Shown: one piece after another, positions 7,172-14,917 of the stretch | Numbering within the stretch: the stretch's first letter is position 1 | Layout: every line of letters starts with the position of its first letter | Origin: an uncultured Bacilli bacterium | GTDB taxonomy: Bacteria > Bacillota_I > Bacilli_A > RF39 > UBA660 | DNA: 31,308 nt | Assembly (NCBI GenBank): GCA_947628445.1 | Contig: CANQZX010000002.1 | Coordinates: 1 to 31,308 of the forward strand | Direction of reading: 5' to 3' | Made by a program: the position numbers and the translations under genes | Notes under the pieces: generated by a model | Database searches by the model: none | Told to the model about the DNA's origin: nothing | The model's input: only the letters and a program-made list of their open reading frames with translations

Positions 7172-7428
7172 ATTTTTTTAACTTTTTCTGTTAATCTTGA
7201 TTTTTGTCTATCAGCAGTATTCTTTTTTATAAGACCTTTACTAACCGCTTTGTCCGTATATTTTTGAATATCCTTTAATAGAGCTTCTGCTTTTTCGGTT
7301 TCGCCAGCAGCGATGGCTTTTTCACAGTTTTTAATTAAGTTAGCCACCCGCATTTTAAGTTCATGGTTATTCGCTGTTTTCTTAGCAATAACTTTTATTG
7401 CTTTCTTTGAACTTTTAATATTAGCCAT
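7165..7428 (-). CDS. rpsT: Small ribosomal subunit protein bS20
   Basis: The 87-residue basic protein begins MANIKSSKKAIKV, the usual S20 start, and continues with the helical KTANNHELKMRVANLIK and the C-terminal KGLIKKNTADRQKSRL core that binds 16S rRNA. The length is normal. AAGGAG lies upstream of the ATG on the minus strand, and a good promoter (TTGCTT, 17 bp, TAGAAT) is present. In Bacillus, rpsT sits beside gpr-spoIIP-lepA. Here gpr is missing and two duplicated membrane-protein genes fill the gap before spoIIP. Confidence 0.97.
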   Translation of the reverse strand: MANIKSSKKAIKVIAKKTANNHELKMRVANLIKNCEKAIAAGETEKAEALLKDIQKYTDKAVSKGLIKKNTADRQKSRLTEKVKKMK

Positions 7429-7457
7429 TTTATCGCTCCTTCCTCGTTACTTAAATA

Positions 7458-7486
7458 ATTCTAACAAAAAAATGGTAAATAAGCAA
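7458..7486 (-). promoter_or_regulatory. Promoter of rpsT
   Basis: On the minus strand: TTGCTT (7486-7481), a 17-bp spacer, and TAGAAT (7463-7458), about 30 bp before the rpsT start. Confidence 0.7.
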
Positions 7487-7522
7487 GTAAAAATCGGTTG
7501 TTTCTATTACTTATAATATTTT

Positions 7523-8104
7523 TTATCTTCTGATATATGATTTAGTTAATTTTCGGATTTGCATCGTGTCGGCTCTTTGTTCTTCCGGTAATTCACTTAA
7601 TGTCACTTGGGGTACTTCTTCAAGTTCCCGATAAGCATATTGTTTTTTTAATTTTTGAACCTCTTTTGATGTAGCCTCAATCTTTTCTTGATTAAGATGG
7701 ATACAATAATTTAATTTATTCATTTGGCTATTTAATTTGTGTTTGGTTCCAATCACGGCACTCGTAACAATTTTTGTAAAAATTAAGGTTAAATCGCCAA
7801 TTCCAATTAAAGTATTAAGAATTGTTAATTCACTAAAACCAATGAAAGTAATTGGCGTTATAGCTAAAAAGAAAATTAGAAAACCATTAATTTTTTTGAT
7901 AAAACTAAGACCATCAATAATTTCCTCAATTAATTCTAAATAAGTTTGCTTTTCCTTGTTTAATTTTTCTATAGTATTTTCATATTTTAATATTTCACTT
8001 GTATTATCAATATCGGTATTCGTTTCAATGACTAGGGCATCATCACAATCACTGGTCACTTCATAAGTATTTTTCTTTATCGTACTAAATAAATCCAAGT
8101 ACAT
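7523..8104 (-). CDS. Membrane protein with TM hairpin and coiled coil, tandem copy 1
   Basis: The 193-residue product is not a family I recognise. It has a conserved N-terminus (MYLDLFSTIKKNTYEV ... IETNTDIDNTS), a helical stretch (about 40-68), two hydrophobic segments (about 74-95 and 98-118), then a charged C-terminal coiled coil (about 122-160) and a conserved tail EEQRADTMQIRKLTK. Both ends would be on the same side, probably cytoplasmic. The neighbouring gene at 8209 encodes a paralogue with the same plan. Start ATG with AGGTGAG upstream. Its own promoter is conserved with that of the paralogue. Confidence 0.75.
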   Translation of the reverse strand: MYLDLFSTIKKNTYEVTSDCDDALVIETNTDIDNTSEILKYENTIEKLNKEKQTYLELIEEIIDGLSFIKKINGFLIFFLAITPITFIGFSELTILNTLIGIGDLTLIFTKIVTSAVIGTKHKLNSQMNKLNYCIHLNQEKIEATSKEVQKLKKQYAYRELEEVPQVTLSELPEEQRADTMQIRKLTKSYIRR

Positions 8105-8124
8105 TTTTTCTCACCTCGTTTTTT

Positions 8125-8153
8125 ATTATAGTCGAGTTGCATAAAATTAGCAA
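8125..8153 (-). promoter_or_regulatory. Promoter of tandem copy 1
   Basis: On the minus strand: TTGCTA (8153-8148), 17 bp, TATAAT (8130-8125). The whole block, including ATTTTATGCAA in the spacer, is nearly the same upstream of the paralogue. Confidence 0.8.
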
Positions 8154-8208
8154 GGAAAAATATGCCATTGTGTTAAATCGGTTATTTCTCTCACATTATA
8201 TGCGATTT

Positions 8209-8769
8209 TTATTTAATTAATTTGCGAATTTGCATCGTTTCGACACGTTGTTCTTGAGGTAAATCATTGATTGGGGGAATTTTCGTTAATTCATGATAAG
8301 CAAATTGCTGCTTTAAATTGGTAATTTCCTTAGTGATAATATCAATTTGTTCTTGATTATGATAAATCTTTTCTTCATAAACAGTCATTTTTTCTTTTAA
8401 TTTTCTTTTTGAACCAATAGTCATGGGCATAATTAATTTTCCTAAAGCTAGGCCAATTGTGCCAATTCCCAGAAAAAAATTAATAATATTTAATTTGCTA
8501 AAACCCAAACAAGAAAGGGGTGTCAATATTATTGCTAAAATAAGAAGCCGATTATAAATAGTAATAAAATGCAGATCACTACTTAAGTTTAATAAATTTT
8601 CGGTAGTCATGTGATTAATTTTTTTTAAATTTTCAATACGATTTTCTTTTTCAAAAATCGTACTAGTATTATCAATGTCTGTATTAGTTTCAATGATATG
8701 ATATTCATTATCATCACTTATAACCTCATAAAGGTTTTTCTTAGGTGTATTAAATAAATCTAAGTACAT
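8209..8769 (-). CDS. Membrane protein with TM hairpin and coiled coil, tandem copy 2
   Basis: The 186-residue product parallels the 7523-8104 protein along its length: MYLDLFNTPKKNLYEV at the start, IETNTDIDNTS, two hydrophobic segments (about 70-90 and 95-115), a charged helix (about 118-155), and the tail EQRVETMQIRKLIK. The ends are conserved while the middle has diverged, so the ends probably carry the function. No family is recognised. The start is ATG with AGGTGAG upstream. No clear terminator lies between the two copies, so copy 1 could also be read from this promoter. Confidence 0.75.
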   Translation of the reverse strand: MYLDLFNTPKKNLYEVISDDNEYHIIETNTDIDNTSTIFEKENRIENLKKINHMTTENLLNLSSDLHFITIYNRLLILAIILTPLSCLGFSKLNIINFFLGIGTIGLALGKLIMPMTIGSKRKLKEKMTVYEEKIYHNQEQIDIITKEITNLKQQFAYHELTKIPPINDLPQEQRVETMQIRKLIK

Positions 8770-8789
8770 TTTTTCTCACCTAGTTATTT

Positions 8790-8818
8790 ATTGTAGTCGA
8801 ATTGCATAAAATTAGCAA
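8790..8818 (-). promoter_or_regulatory. Promoter of tandem copy 2
   Basis: On the minus strand: TTGCTA (8818-8813), 17 bp, TACAAT (8795-8790), matching the promoter of copy 1. Confidence 0.75.
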
Positions 8819-8881
8819 GAAAAATATGCCATGATTTAATTTCGACAAATTTTATGCTAAAAAAGCTTTATAGTATGGTTG

Positions 8882-9868
8882 ATGCTTATGAAAAAAAGAT
8901 TTAAGGGAAGAAATAAAGTTGGCAGATTTATACTTAAAACCATAATCCTTCTGGGTGTGGTTGGTTTTTCCTTTGCCTTTTTCTTTAAAATATTTTATGC
9001 CAAAATCAATCTTAATTTAGATAATGAAATTTATTTAAATTATTTAGTTCATGATGCTTTAGGTAATTATAGTATAACGGATTTAGCTTCTTTAAATAGT
9101 ACCGAGTTTTTATTAAAGTATTCTTTAGGCCTTGAAAAAGTAGATAATTTGGTGGCAAAAGAAGAAGTAAATGAAAGTCCTTTGGAAGTAGAAAAAGAAA
9201 AACCGAAGGATGATGAAAATTCTTCTTTAAATCAAGAACCATTAGTATATTTATTTAATTCTCATCAAACAGAAGGGTATAAAACCAACTTTTTAGATAA
9301 TTTCAATATTAATAATACCGTATTAATTGGTTCGTATATTTTGAAAGAATATTTAACAGATTTAGGAATTGGAACCATTGTAGAAGAGCAAAAGGTTGCC
9401 GATGTTTTAAAAAATAATGGTTGGAAATATGGCTCAAGTTATCGGGCTAGTCGGCTTTTACTAGAGGATGCCAAAAATAATCATCCCTCTTTAAAATATT
9501 TTATCGATATTCATCGGGATGCGGGGCAAATATCATCGACGCCGGTGGCAATTGCCGGAGCTAAATACGCCAAATTAATGTTTGTCGTGGGTTTAGATAA
9601 TCCTAACTATGCCGTTAATCTTGCCGAGACCGAAAAACTAAATGAACTTTTAAAAGCCGAGAATGTTTCCTTATCTCGGGGGATTATTAAAAAACAAGGA
9701 AAGGGTGTTAATGGCGTCTATAATCAAGATTTTGCTCCCTATACATTTTTAATTGAGGTAGGTGGGGAATACAATACCATTGAAGAAATTAATAATTCTT
9801 TAAAGATCTTAGCTAAAGTATTACATAAATATATCACGGAGACCGAAAATGGACAAAAAGAAACCTAA
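8882..9868 (+). CDS. spoIIP: SpoIIP-like N-acetylmuramoyl-L-alanine amidase
   Basis: The product of about 328 residues has a basic N-terminus, one membrane anchor (about 15-38), an acidic linker and a C-terminal SpoIIP domain (about 118-320). Conserved putative zinc and catalytic motifs are NSHQTEGY, FIDIHRDA and LIEVGGEYN. In spore formers, SpoIIP cuts peptidoglycan stem peptides with SpoIID during engulfment. The following genes (small membrane protein, lepA, then hemW) keep the Bacillus order, which supports the call. No good ribosome site is visible: ATGs at 8882 and 8888 both follow a TATAGT at 8869-8874, so a leaderless start is possible. Presence alone does not prove that the organism sporulates. 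Confidence 0.9.
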   Translation: MLMKKRFKGRNKVGRFILKTIILLGVVGFSFAFFFKIFYAKINLNLDNEIYLNYLVHDALGNYSITDLASLNSTEFLLKYSLGLEKVDNLVAKEEVNESPLEVEKEKPKDDENSSLNQEPLVYLFNSHQTEGYKTNFLDNFNINNTVLIGSYILKEYLTDLGIGTIVEEQKVADVLKNNGWKYGSSYRASRLLLEDAKNNHPSLKYFIDIHRDAGQISSTPVAIAGAKYAKLMFVVGLDNPNYAVNLAETEKLNELLKAENVSLSRGIIKKQGKGVNGVYNQDFAPYTFLIEVGGEYNTIEEINNSLKILAKVLHKYITETENGQKET

Positions 9869-10175
9869 TCGGTGGGGTCAGTTATTAACGATTGCCTTTA
9901 TTGTTTTTTTAGGCCTTTTTATTGCTAGTAAAAGTGGTTATTACGAGGCCCAATTAAATAATAAAGTCATCCTTACGGATAAACAAATTGCCAAATTTGA
10001 AGAAGATGTCTTAAATGGGGAGGTTGTCGATGTTAATTCTTATTTGGAGGAAGATCGGAAAGATTACGCGAATAATTTTACAAAAGCTGGTGATAAGTTT
10101 ACGGAGGTCATCGAAGATTTTATTACGGATGGCTTAGGGGAAATATTTGAGGTTTTAAAAACCTTATTTGCTTAA
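9849..10175 (+). CDS. Small membrane protein in the yqxA position
   Basis: The 108-residue product has one membrane segment (about 12-28) and an acidic C-terminal part of about 75 residues without recognised motifs. The start overlaps the end of spoIIP by 20 bases, with GGAG about 8 bases upstream of the ATG, so the two are cotranscribed. In Bacillus the gene at this place is yqxA, also a small protein with an N-terminal membrane segment. Homology is suggested by place and shape only. A role with SpoIIP at the membrane is a guess. Confidence 0.75.
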   Translation: MDKKKPNRWGQLLTIAFIVFLGLFIASKSGYYEAQLNNKVILTDKQIAKFEEDVLNGEVVDVNSYLEEDRKDYANNFTKAGDKFTEVIEDFITDGLGEIFEVLKTLFA

Positions 10176-10202
10176 ATACATGTCAAACGATGTAAAATTA
10201 TT

Positions 10203-10231
10203 TTGTAAATAAATGTCAGTTATAGTATAAT
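10203..10231 (+). promoter_or_regulatory. Promoter of lepA
   Basis: TTGTAA at 10203-10208, 17 bp, TATAAT at 10226-10231. The lepA start is 19 bases further. Confidence 0.65.
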
Positions 10232-10249
10232 ACATAATAGGTGTTTCAG

Positions 10250-12043
10250 ATGGAAGAAAAAAGGATTCGCAACTTTTCAATTATTGCCCATATTGATCAT
10301 GGTAAGAGTACTTTGGCCGACCGCATTTTGGAGCTAACCCATGCGGTTGAAAAAAGAGAAATGAAAGATCAAATCCTAGACAATATGGATTTGGAACGGG
10401 AAAGAGGTATCACCATTAAATTAAATGCGGTGCAACTTAATTACCATTATCAAGATGAAGATTATACTTTAAACTTAATTGATACCCCGGGCCATGTGGA
10501 TTTTTCTTATGAGGTTTCGCGTTCCCTGGCCGCTTGTGAAGGAGCTATTTTAGTCGTCGATGCTGCGCAAGGAATTGAAGCCCAAACTTTAGCTAATCTT
10601 TATCTAGCTTTAGAAAATGATTTAACTATTATTCCGGTTATTAATAAAATTGATTTACCCAATGCCGATGTGCCTCGCGTTACTAAAGAATTAGAAAAAA
10701 CTTTAGGTTTTAAAAAAGAAGATATTATTTTATGTAGTGCCAAAACTGGGGAAGGGGTAGAAAAAATCCTAGAAGCCATCGTGAGACGTATTCCAGCCCC
10801 CATTGTGCAAGTTGCTCAACCAACGCGAGCTTTAATTTTTGATAGTTATTTTGATGCCTATCGGGGCGTTATTCTCCTGGTTAAAGTTGTCGAAGGCAAA
10901 ATTGCCGTCGGAGATAAAATCAAATGTTTAGCCAGTCAAAATGTTTTTGAGGTAGTTGAATTAGGCGTTCATACACCGAAGGAGAAAAAAAAGCAGGAAT
11001 TATTAAGTGGTGATGTCGGCTTTATTGCTGCGGCCATTAAGGATATTGCTAGTGTTTCGGTGGGAGATACCGTTACCGTTGAGGGTCGGGAAAACCCTCA
11101 TCCCCTTGCTGGATATCGGCCGATGAAACCAATGGTTTTCTCGGGAATTTTTCCGACGGAACCTAATAAGTTTGATGATTTAAAAGAAGCTTTAAATAAA
11201 TTAAGACTAAATGATGCGGCTTTGAGTTTTGAACCGGAAACCTCCGCGGCTTTAGGTTTTGGCTTTCGCGTTGGCTTTTTAGGGTTACTGCACATGGATG
11301 TGGTTATTACCCGAATTGAAAGGGAATTTGGCCTTGATATAATTGCAACCTCTCCCAGTGTTATTTATGATATAATGTTAACGGACGGGACGAAGTTGCA
11401 AATTGATTCGCCTCATAAAATGCCGGATCGGGTTAAAATCAAAGAAATAAAAGAACCCTATATTTACACCAATATTATTGCCCCGAGTGCCTATATTGGT
11501 CCTATTATGGAATTATGCCAAAATAAGCGGGGTATTTACCAAAGTGTAGATTATATTGACGAGACTCGAATTAATGTCCATTACGAGATCCCTTTATCGG
11601 AAATTGTTTACGATTTCTATGATAAATTGAAAAGTTTTACGAAAGGTTATGCTTCTTTTGATTATGAACTTAGTAGTTATCGACCAAGTGATTTAGTCAA
11701 AATGGATATTTTACTTAATGGTGAGGTTGTCGATGCGCTAAGTGTTATTGTCCATAAGGATTTTGCCTATAGTAAAGGCCGGGCTATTGTAAGTAAGCTT
11801 CGGGAACTAATTCCCCGACAAATGTTTCAAATTCCGATTCAAGCGAGCATTGGCTCCAAAGTAATTGCTCGGGAAAACATTAGTGCATTACGCAAAAATG
11901 TCTTAGCCAAATGTTATGGTGGCGATGTCAGTCGGAAAAGAAAATTATTAGAAAAACAAAAGGAAGGAAAGAAAAGAATGAAAATGGTGGGCTCGGTGGA
12001 AGTTCCCCAAGAAGCCTTTTTAGCCATTTTAAGTGAGGAGTGA
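10250..12043 (+). CDS. lepA: Elongation factor 4 (LepA)
   Basis: The 597-residue translational GTPase acts on ribosomes, where it can back-translocate and assists translation or 30S assembly under stress. GTPase motifs: AHIDHGKST (G1), RGITIK (G2), DTPGHVDF (G3), NKIDLP (G4), SAKTGEG (G5). The LepA-specific C-terminus is present (SKLRELIPRQMF, IQASIGSKVIARE, AKCYGGDVSRKRKLLEKQK). The start is ATG 10250 with AGGTG upstream; a GTG at 10241 is within the ribosome site. Length is typical (about 600). Confidence 0.98.
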   Translation: MEEKRIRNFSIIAHIDHGKSTLADRILELTHAVEKREMKDQILDNMDLERERGITIKLNAVQLNYHYQDEDYTLNLIDTPGHVDFSYEVSRSLAACEGAILVVDAAQGIEAQTLANLYLALENDLTIIPVINKIDLPNADVPRVTKELEKTLGFKKEDIILCSAKTGEGVEKILEAIVRRIPAPIVQVAQPTRALIFDSYFDAYRGVILLVKVVEGKIAVGDKIKCLASQNVFEVVELGVHTPKEKKKQELLSGDVGFIAAAIKDIASVSVGDTVTVEGRENPHPLAGYRPMKPMVFSGIFPTEPNKFDDLKEALNKLRLNDAALSFEPETSAALGFGFRVGFLGLLHMDVVITRIEREFGLDIIATSPSVIYDIMLTDGTKLQIDSPHKMPDRVKIKEIKEPYIYTNIIAPSAYIGPIMELCQNKRGIYQSVDYIDETRINVHYEIPLSEIVYDFYDKLKSFTKGYASFDYELSSYRPSDLVKMDILLNGEVVDALSVIVHKDFAYSKGRAIVSKLRELIPRQMFQIPIQASIGSKVIARENISALRKNVLAKCYGGDVSRKRKLLEKQKEGKKRMKMVGSVEVPQEAFLAILSEE

Positions 12044-12047
12044 GAAG

Positions 12048-12707
12048 ATGGAAAAGAAAATGAATGAAGAAAGATTAAATGATCGACAAATTAGAATGTT
12101 TGTCAAAAGAATTGCCCCCGAAGAAGAGGGACAATTACAATTTATTGCGAAGGTGGCTTTAACCTTTGGCTTAAGATATAGTCAAATTGCCAAAATATTT
12201 CGCATCCCTGATGAACAAGTTGGGCCGCTTTTACGGAAATATAGTGCGAAAAATATCATAAATGGCCTAGATAATTTATATAGTTATGGTTTTAAAGAAC
12301 CAGATCTAGTTTTAAATGAGTTTTATGATTACATTAATAATTTATATCAAGCTTATTTAAATCGTAATCGCGAAGATGTGGTGAATTTACTTGGCGAAAT
12401 AAACGATATTGCTTTTGCTCGTTTTCATAAAAATCATGAAGCTGGAGCCAAAATTACCCCCGAAGAAGCGGTTGCTATAATTAAATATCAAGTTAAATAT
12501 TTTATAACCAATGTTAGTTTATGTAAACTGGCTAAAATAAATAATGATGAGTTAAAAAAATGTCATGAAATGGTGGCTCAAGTTGATCCGGTTTTAGCCG
12601 AAGATTGTCAAAAAATTATTGAACTGCAAACCAAAGATAATAATCAAATCGAATATTACAGCAAAATGAAAAGTGTGCAAGCAAACATTAATCGTTATTC
12701 AAGGTAA
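12048..12707 (+). CDS. Unknown protein with possible HTH, between lepA and hemW
   Basis: The 219-residue, mainly helical protein is not a family I can name. Residues about 38-70 (FGLRYSQIAKIFRIPDEQVG followed by LLRKY) look like a helix-turn-helix resembling sigma region 4, which would suggest nucleic-acid binding. The C-terminal 150 residues are charged helices with scattered Cys and no motif. In Bacillus, lepA is followed directly by hemW, then hrcA; here this gene intervenes and the next gene after hemW is not hrcA. The chosen ATG has GAGGAG 7 bases upstream, within the end of lepA, implying coupled translation. The stop lies 2 bases before hemW. Confidence 0.8.
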   Translation: MEKKMNEERLNDRQIRMFVKRIAPEEEGQLQFIAKVALTFGLRYSQIAKIFRIPDEQVGPLLRKYSAKNIINGLDNLYSYGFKEPDLVLNEFYDYINNLYQAYLNRNREDVVNLLGEINDIAFARFHKNHEAGAKITPEEAVAIIKYQVKYFITNVSLCKLAKINNDELKKCHEMVAQVDPVLAEDCQKIIELQTKDNNQIEYYSKMKSVQANINRYSR

Positions 12708-12709
12708 CT

Positions 12710-13792
12710 ATGGCGGCGAGTGTTTATATTCACATTCCCTTTTGTCGCCATATTTGTTCGTATTGTGATTTTTGCAAATTTTTGTATAACGAAAAATGGG
12801 TTAAAGTATATTTACAGACCTTAGAAAAAGAAATTCAAGATCGTTATTTAGATGAAGAAATTAAAACTATTTATATTGGTGGGGGAACACCTTCAGCTTT
12901 AGCTTTAAGTGATTTAACGCGTCTTTTTGAAATTATTGCGCCCTTTAATTTAGCCCCAAGTTACGAGTTTACTTTTGAATGTAATATTGAAGATATTAAT
13001 GCGGATTTACTTTTGCTTTTAAAACAAAATGGCGTTAATCGCTTAAGTATTGGCATTGAATCTTTTAAAGTAGAGAACTTAGAACTAATGAATCGGCGGC
13101 CTTTAACCTTCAAAGAAGCTCAGGAAAAAGTAAACTTATGTCGCCAATATGGTTTTACTAATATCAACCTAGATTTAATGTATGCTTTACCGAAGCAAAC
13201 ACTTCGCGATTTAAAAAAGGATTTAAAACTTTTTTTACGGTTAAAGCCGGAACATATTAGTACTTATAGTTTAATGATTGAAGATCATACCAAATTAAAG
13301 GTGGAAGCCACTGAACCCATTGCAGAAGAATTAGATTATTTAATGTTTGAAACCATTAGAAAATATTTAAAAAAGTATAAGCATTATGAGGTAAGTAATT
13401 TTGCTCTAGATGGTTTTGAAGCCAAGCATAATTTAACTTATTGGCACAATGAAGAATATTATGGTTTTGGTCTAGGGGCCGCGGGTTATATTGAAGATGT
13501 GCGTTATGAAAATACCAAGAGCCTAAAAAAATATTTGTTAGGCGAATATGTCGAAAGCGAAGAAATTGTCAAAGGTAAAGATAAAATGGATTATGAATTA
13601 ATGTTGGGTTTACGCTTAGGCCAAGGCGTGAGTTTAGATGCTTTTAAAGCCAAATATGGCGTTGATTTAAAAGCGGTTTATGATTTAACTAAGCTTTTCC
13701 AAAATAAAGATTTAATTGAAAAAAAAGGATATATTTTTATTAATCCGGGTAAACTATATGTAATGAATGAAATTTTATTGAAAATAATTTAA
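12710..13792 (+). CDS. hemW: Radical SAM protein HemW
   Basis: The 360-residue protein belongs to the HemN-like radical SAM group, now viewed as heme chaperones rather than oxidases. The cluster motif C12-x3-C16-x2-C19 with C22 (PFCRHICSYCDFC) is intact. Also visible are YIGGGTPSAL, RLSIGIES, NLDLMYALP, HISTYSL, the YEVSNFA motif and NLTYWHNEEYYGFGLGAAGY of HemW. The C-terminal HTH-like part (about 295-360) is present. Starting MAASVYIHIPFC fits the family, and the length is slightly short (Bacillus about 380). Translation is probably coupled to the gene before it. Confidence 0.95.
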   Translation: MAASVYIHIPFCRHICSYCDFCKFLYNEKWVKVYLQTLEKEIQDRYLDEEIKTIYIGGGTPSALALSDLTRLFEIIAPFNLAPSYEFTFECNIEDINADLLLLLKQNGVNRLSIGIESFKVENLELMNRRPLTFKEAQEKVNLCRQYGFTNINLDLMYALPKQTLRDLKKDLKLFLRLKPEHISTYSLMIEDHTKLKVEATEPIAEELDYLMFETIRKYLKKYKHYEVSNFALDGFEAKHNLTYWHNEEYYGFGLGAAGYIEDVRYENTKSLKKYLLGEYVESEEIVKGKDKMDYELMLGLRLGQGVSLDAFKAKYGVDLKAVYDLTKLFQNKDLIEKKGYIFINPGKLYVMNEILLKII

Positions 13793-13804
13793 AGGTGAGA
13801 TTTT

Positions 13805-14206
13805 ATGTTACATAGTTTGACAGTTTTAAATGGGGAATTGTCGCCAGCATTTGAGGCGAATAATTTAATGTATACAGTTGCCGTTAAAGATGATGTTACG
13901 GCTTTAGAATTGGATTATGTTTTGGCTGATGAAGCCGAAATCCAGATTCTTGGCAATAATGACTTTACCGCGGGCGAAAATACCGTAATGTTAGAAATTA
14001 CCCAGGGCGAAAAAAATGAGGTCTATACATTATTAGTAACCAAAGAAGCGATGGCAACAACCAGTACAACTTTAATTGAACCTGAACATTTGGAGGTTCA
14101 AAAAAACTTGCCCGATTATGTAGCTCCTTTAATTGCAATAATTTGTTTTCTTTTAATTTTCTTTTTCTTTTGGTTAATCTTTATTCCGAAAAAACATAAA
14201 AAATAA
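13805..14206 (+). CDS. Tail-anchored protein with a cadherin-like beta-sandwich domain
   Basis: The 133-residue protein has an N-terminal domain (about 2-80) with the pattern of the cadherin-like beta-sandwich family (LHSLTVLNGELSPAF, YTVAVKDDV, GENTVMLEITQG, YTLLVTKE). A Thr/Ser linker and one strong membrane segment (about 107-127) follow, with a basic tail. The domain is usually extracellular, yet no signal peptide is seen at the N-terminus. Either the protein is inserted N-out by its tail, or the domain works inside the cell. AAGGTGAG precedes the ATG. The gene follows hemW by 12 bases. Confidence 0.8.
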   Translation: MLHSLTVLNGELSPAFEANNLMYTVAVKDDVTALELDYVLADEAEIQILGNNDFTAGENTVMLEITQGEKNEVYTLLVTKEAMATTSTTLIEPEHLEVQKNLPDYVAPLIAIICFLLIFFFFWLIFIPKKHKK

Positions 14207-14207
14207 C

Positions 14208-14241
14208 CACTTTAGTATAAATTACTAAGGTGATTTTTTTT
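14208..14241 (+). terminator. Terminator whose stem contains the next gene's ribosome site
   Basis: CACTTTAGTA (14208-14217) pairs with TACTAAGGTG (14223-14232; one G-U pair), a 10-bp stem with a 5-base loop, followed by eight T (14234-14241). The 3' arm includes AAGGTGA, the only ribosome site for the ATG at 14242. Confidence 0.85.
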
Positions 14242-14844
14242 ATGAATTATATTTTACATCGGGGTTATCATCAAACTAAAGCTGAAGAAAATAAGTTGCC
14301 GGCTTTCCAAAAGGGCTTAAGTGATGAACGCTATATTGGCATTGAAACGGATATTCGGCAAACAAAAGATGAGGTTTTTGTTTTATATCACGATCCTTTA
14401 TTTAAGGGCAAATTAGTAAAATCTTGTTCTTATGCCGAATTAAAAAAAGCAGGCATTATTCGGCTTAAAGATTTACTAAATATTACAACAAATAAAATTT
14501 TACTTTTAGAAATAAAAGATTTTAATCTTAATCTTACCAAATTGCTAAAATTATTGGCTAAATATCCGCGGAAGATTTATTTAATGAGTTTTAGTAATAA
14601 AGTTATAGCCCAATTAAAGAAATTAAATTGTCCTTATAAATTGGGAATATTAAATTATGTTTTTAATACTTTAGATAATTATCCGTATGATTTTATTTGT
14701 CTTTTAAATGATACGATAGATGAGGTCGTTTTAAAAAGCTATCAGCGTCTAAACATTGAGGTAATTGGTTATGGAATTAGGCATAAAAGTGGAATGTATG
14801 CCGATATTACGTATATAATCGAAAATACAATCCTCGATGAATAA
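14242..14844 (+). CDS. Glycerophosphodiester phosphodiesterase family protein
   Basis: The 200-residue protein begins MNYILHRGYH and contains the GDPD core motifs: HRG near the N-terminus, ENKLPAF, GIETDIRQTKD (metal-binding acids) and YHDPLF (catalytic His). LLEIKD matches the later acidic motif. Such enzymes hydrolyse glycerophosphodiesters to glycerol 3-phosphate and an alcohol. It is short (usually 230-260) and the C-terminal barrel half is reduced. No signal peptide, so cytoplasmic. The start is ATG 14242; its ribosome site is in the terminator hairpin just upstream, so expression may depend on read-through and on the hairpin being open. Confidence 0.88.
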   Translation: MNYILHRGYHQTKAEENKLPAFQKGLSDERYIGIETDIRQTKDEVFVLYHDPLFKGKLVKSCSYAELKKAGIIRLKDLLNITTNKILLLEIKDFNLNLTKLLKLLAKYPRKIYLMSFSNKVIAQLKKLNCPYKLGILNYVFNTLDNYPYDFICLLNDTIDEVVLKSYQRLNIEVIGYGIRHKSGMYADITYIIENTILDE

Positions 14845-14851
14845 TTGGGGC

Positions 14852-14880
14852 TTGTCATTAACTCTAAGTTGTGTTATAGT
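14852..14880 (+). promoter_or_regulatory. Promoter of the ABC transporter operon
   Basis: TTGTCA at 14852-14857, 17 bp, TATAGT at 14875-14880. Transcription would start near 14887, inside the palindrome described next. Confidence 0.75.
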
Positions 14881-14885
14881 GTAAT

Positions 14886-14906
14886 TGTACTAGTACAGAT
14901 AGTACA
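14886..14906 (+). promoter_or_regulatory. Palindromic operator, likely for the GntR/YtrA-type regulator
   Basis: TGTACTAGTACA at 14886-14897 is a perfect 12-bp palindrome, followed by a third half site AGTACA at 14901-14906. It covers the predicted start of transcription and ends right before the AAAGGAGG ribosome site. GntR-type dimers bind such GTAC-centred inverted repeats, and a YtrA-like regulator is the last gene of this operon, so autorepression is the simplest reading. Confidence 0.7.
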
Positions 14907-14917
14907 AAGGAGGATAT

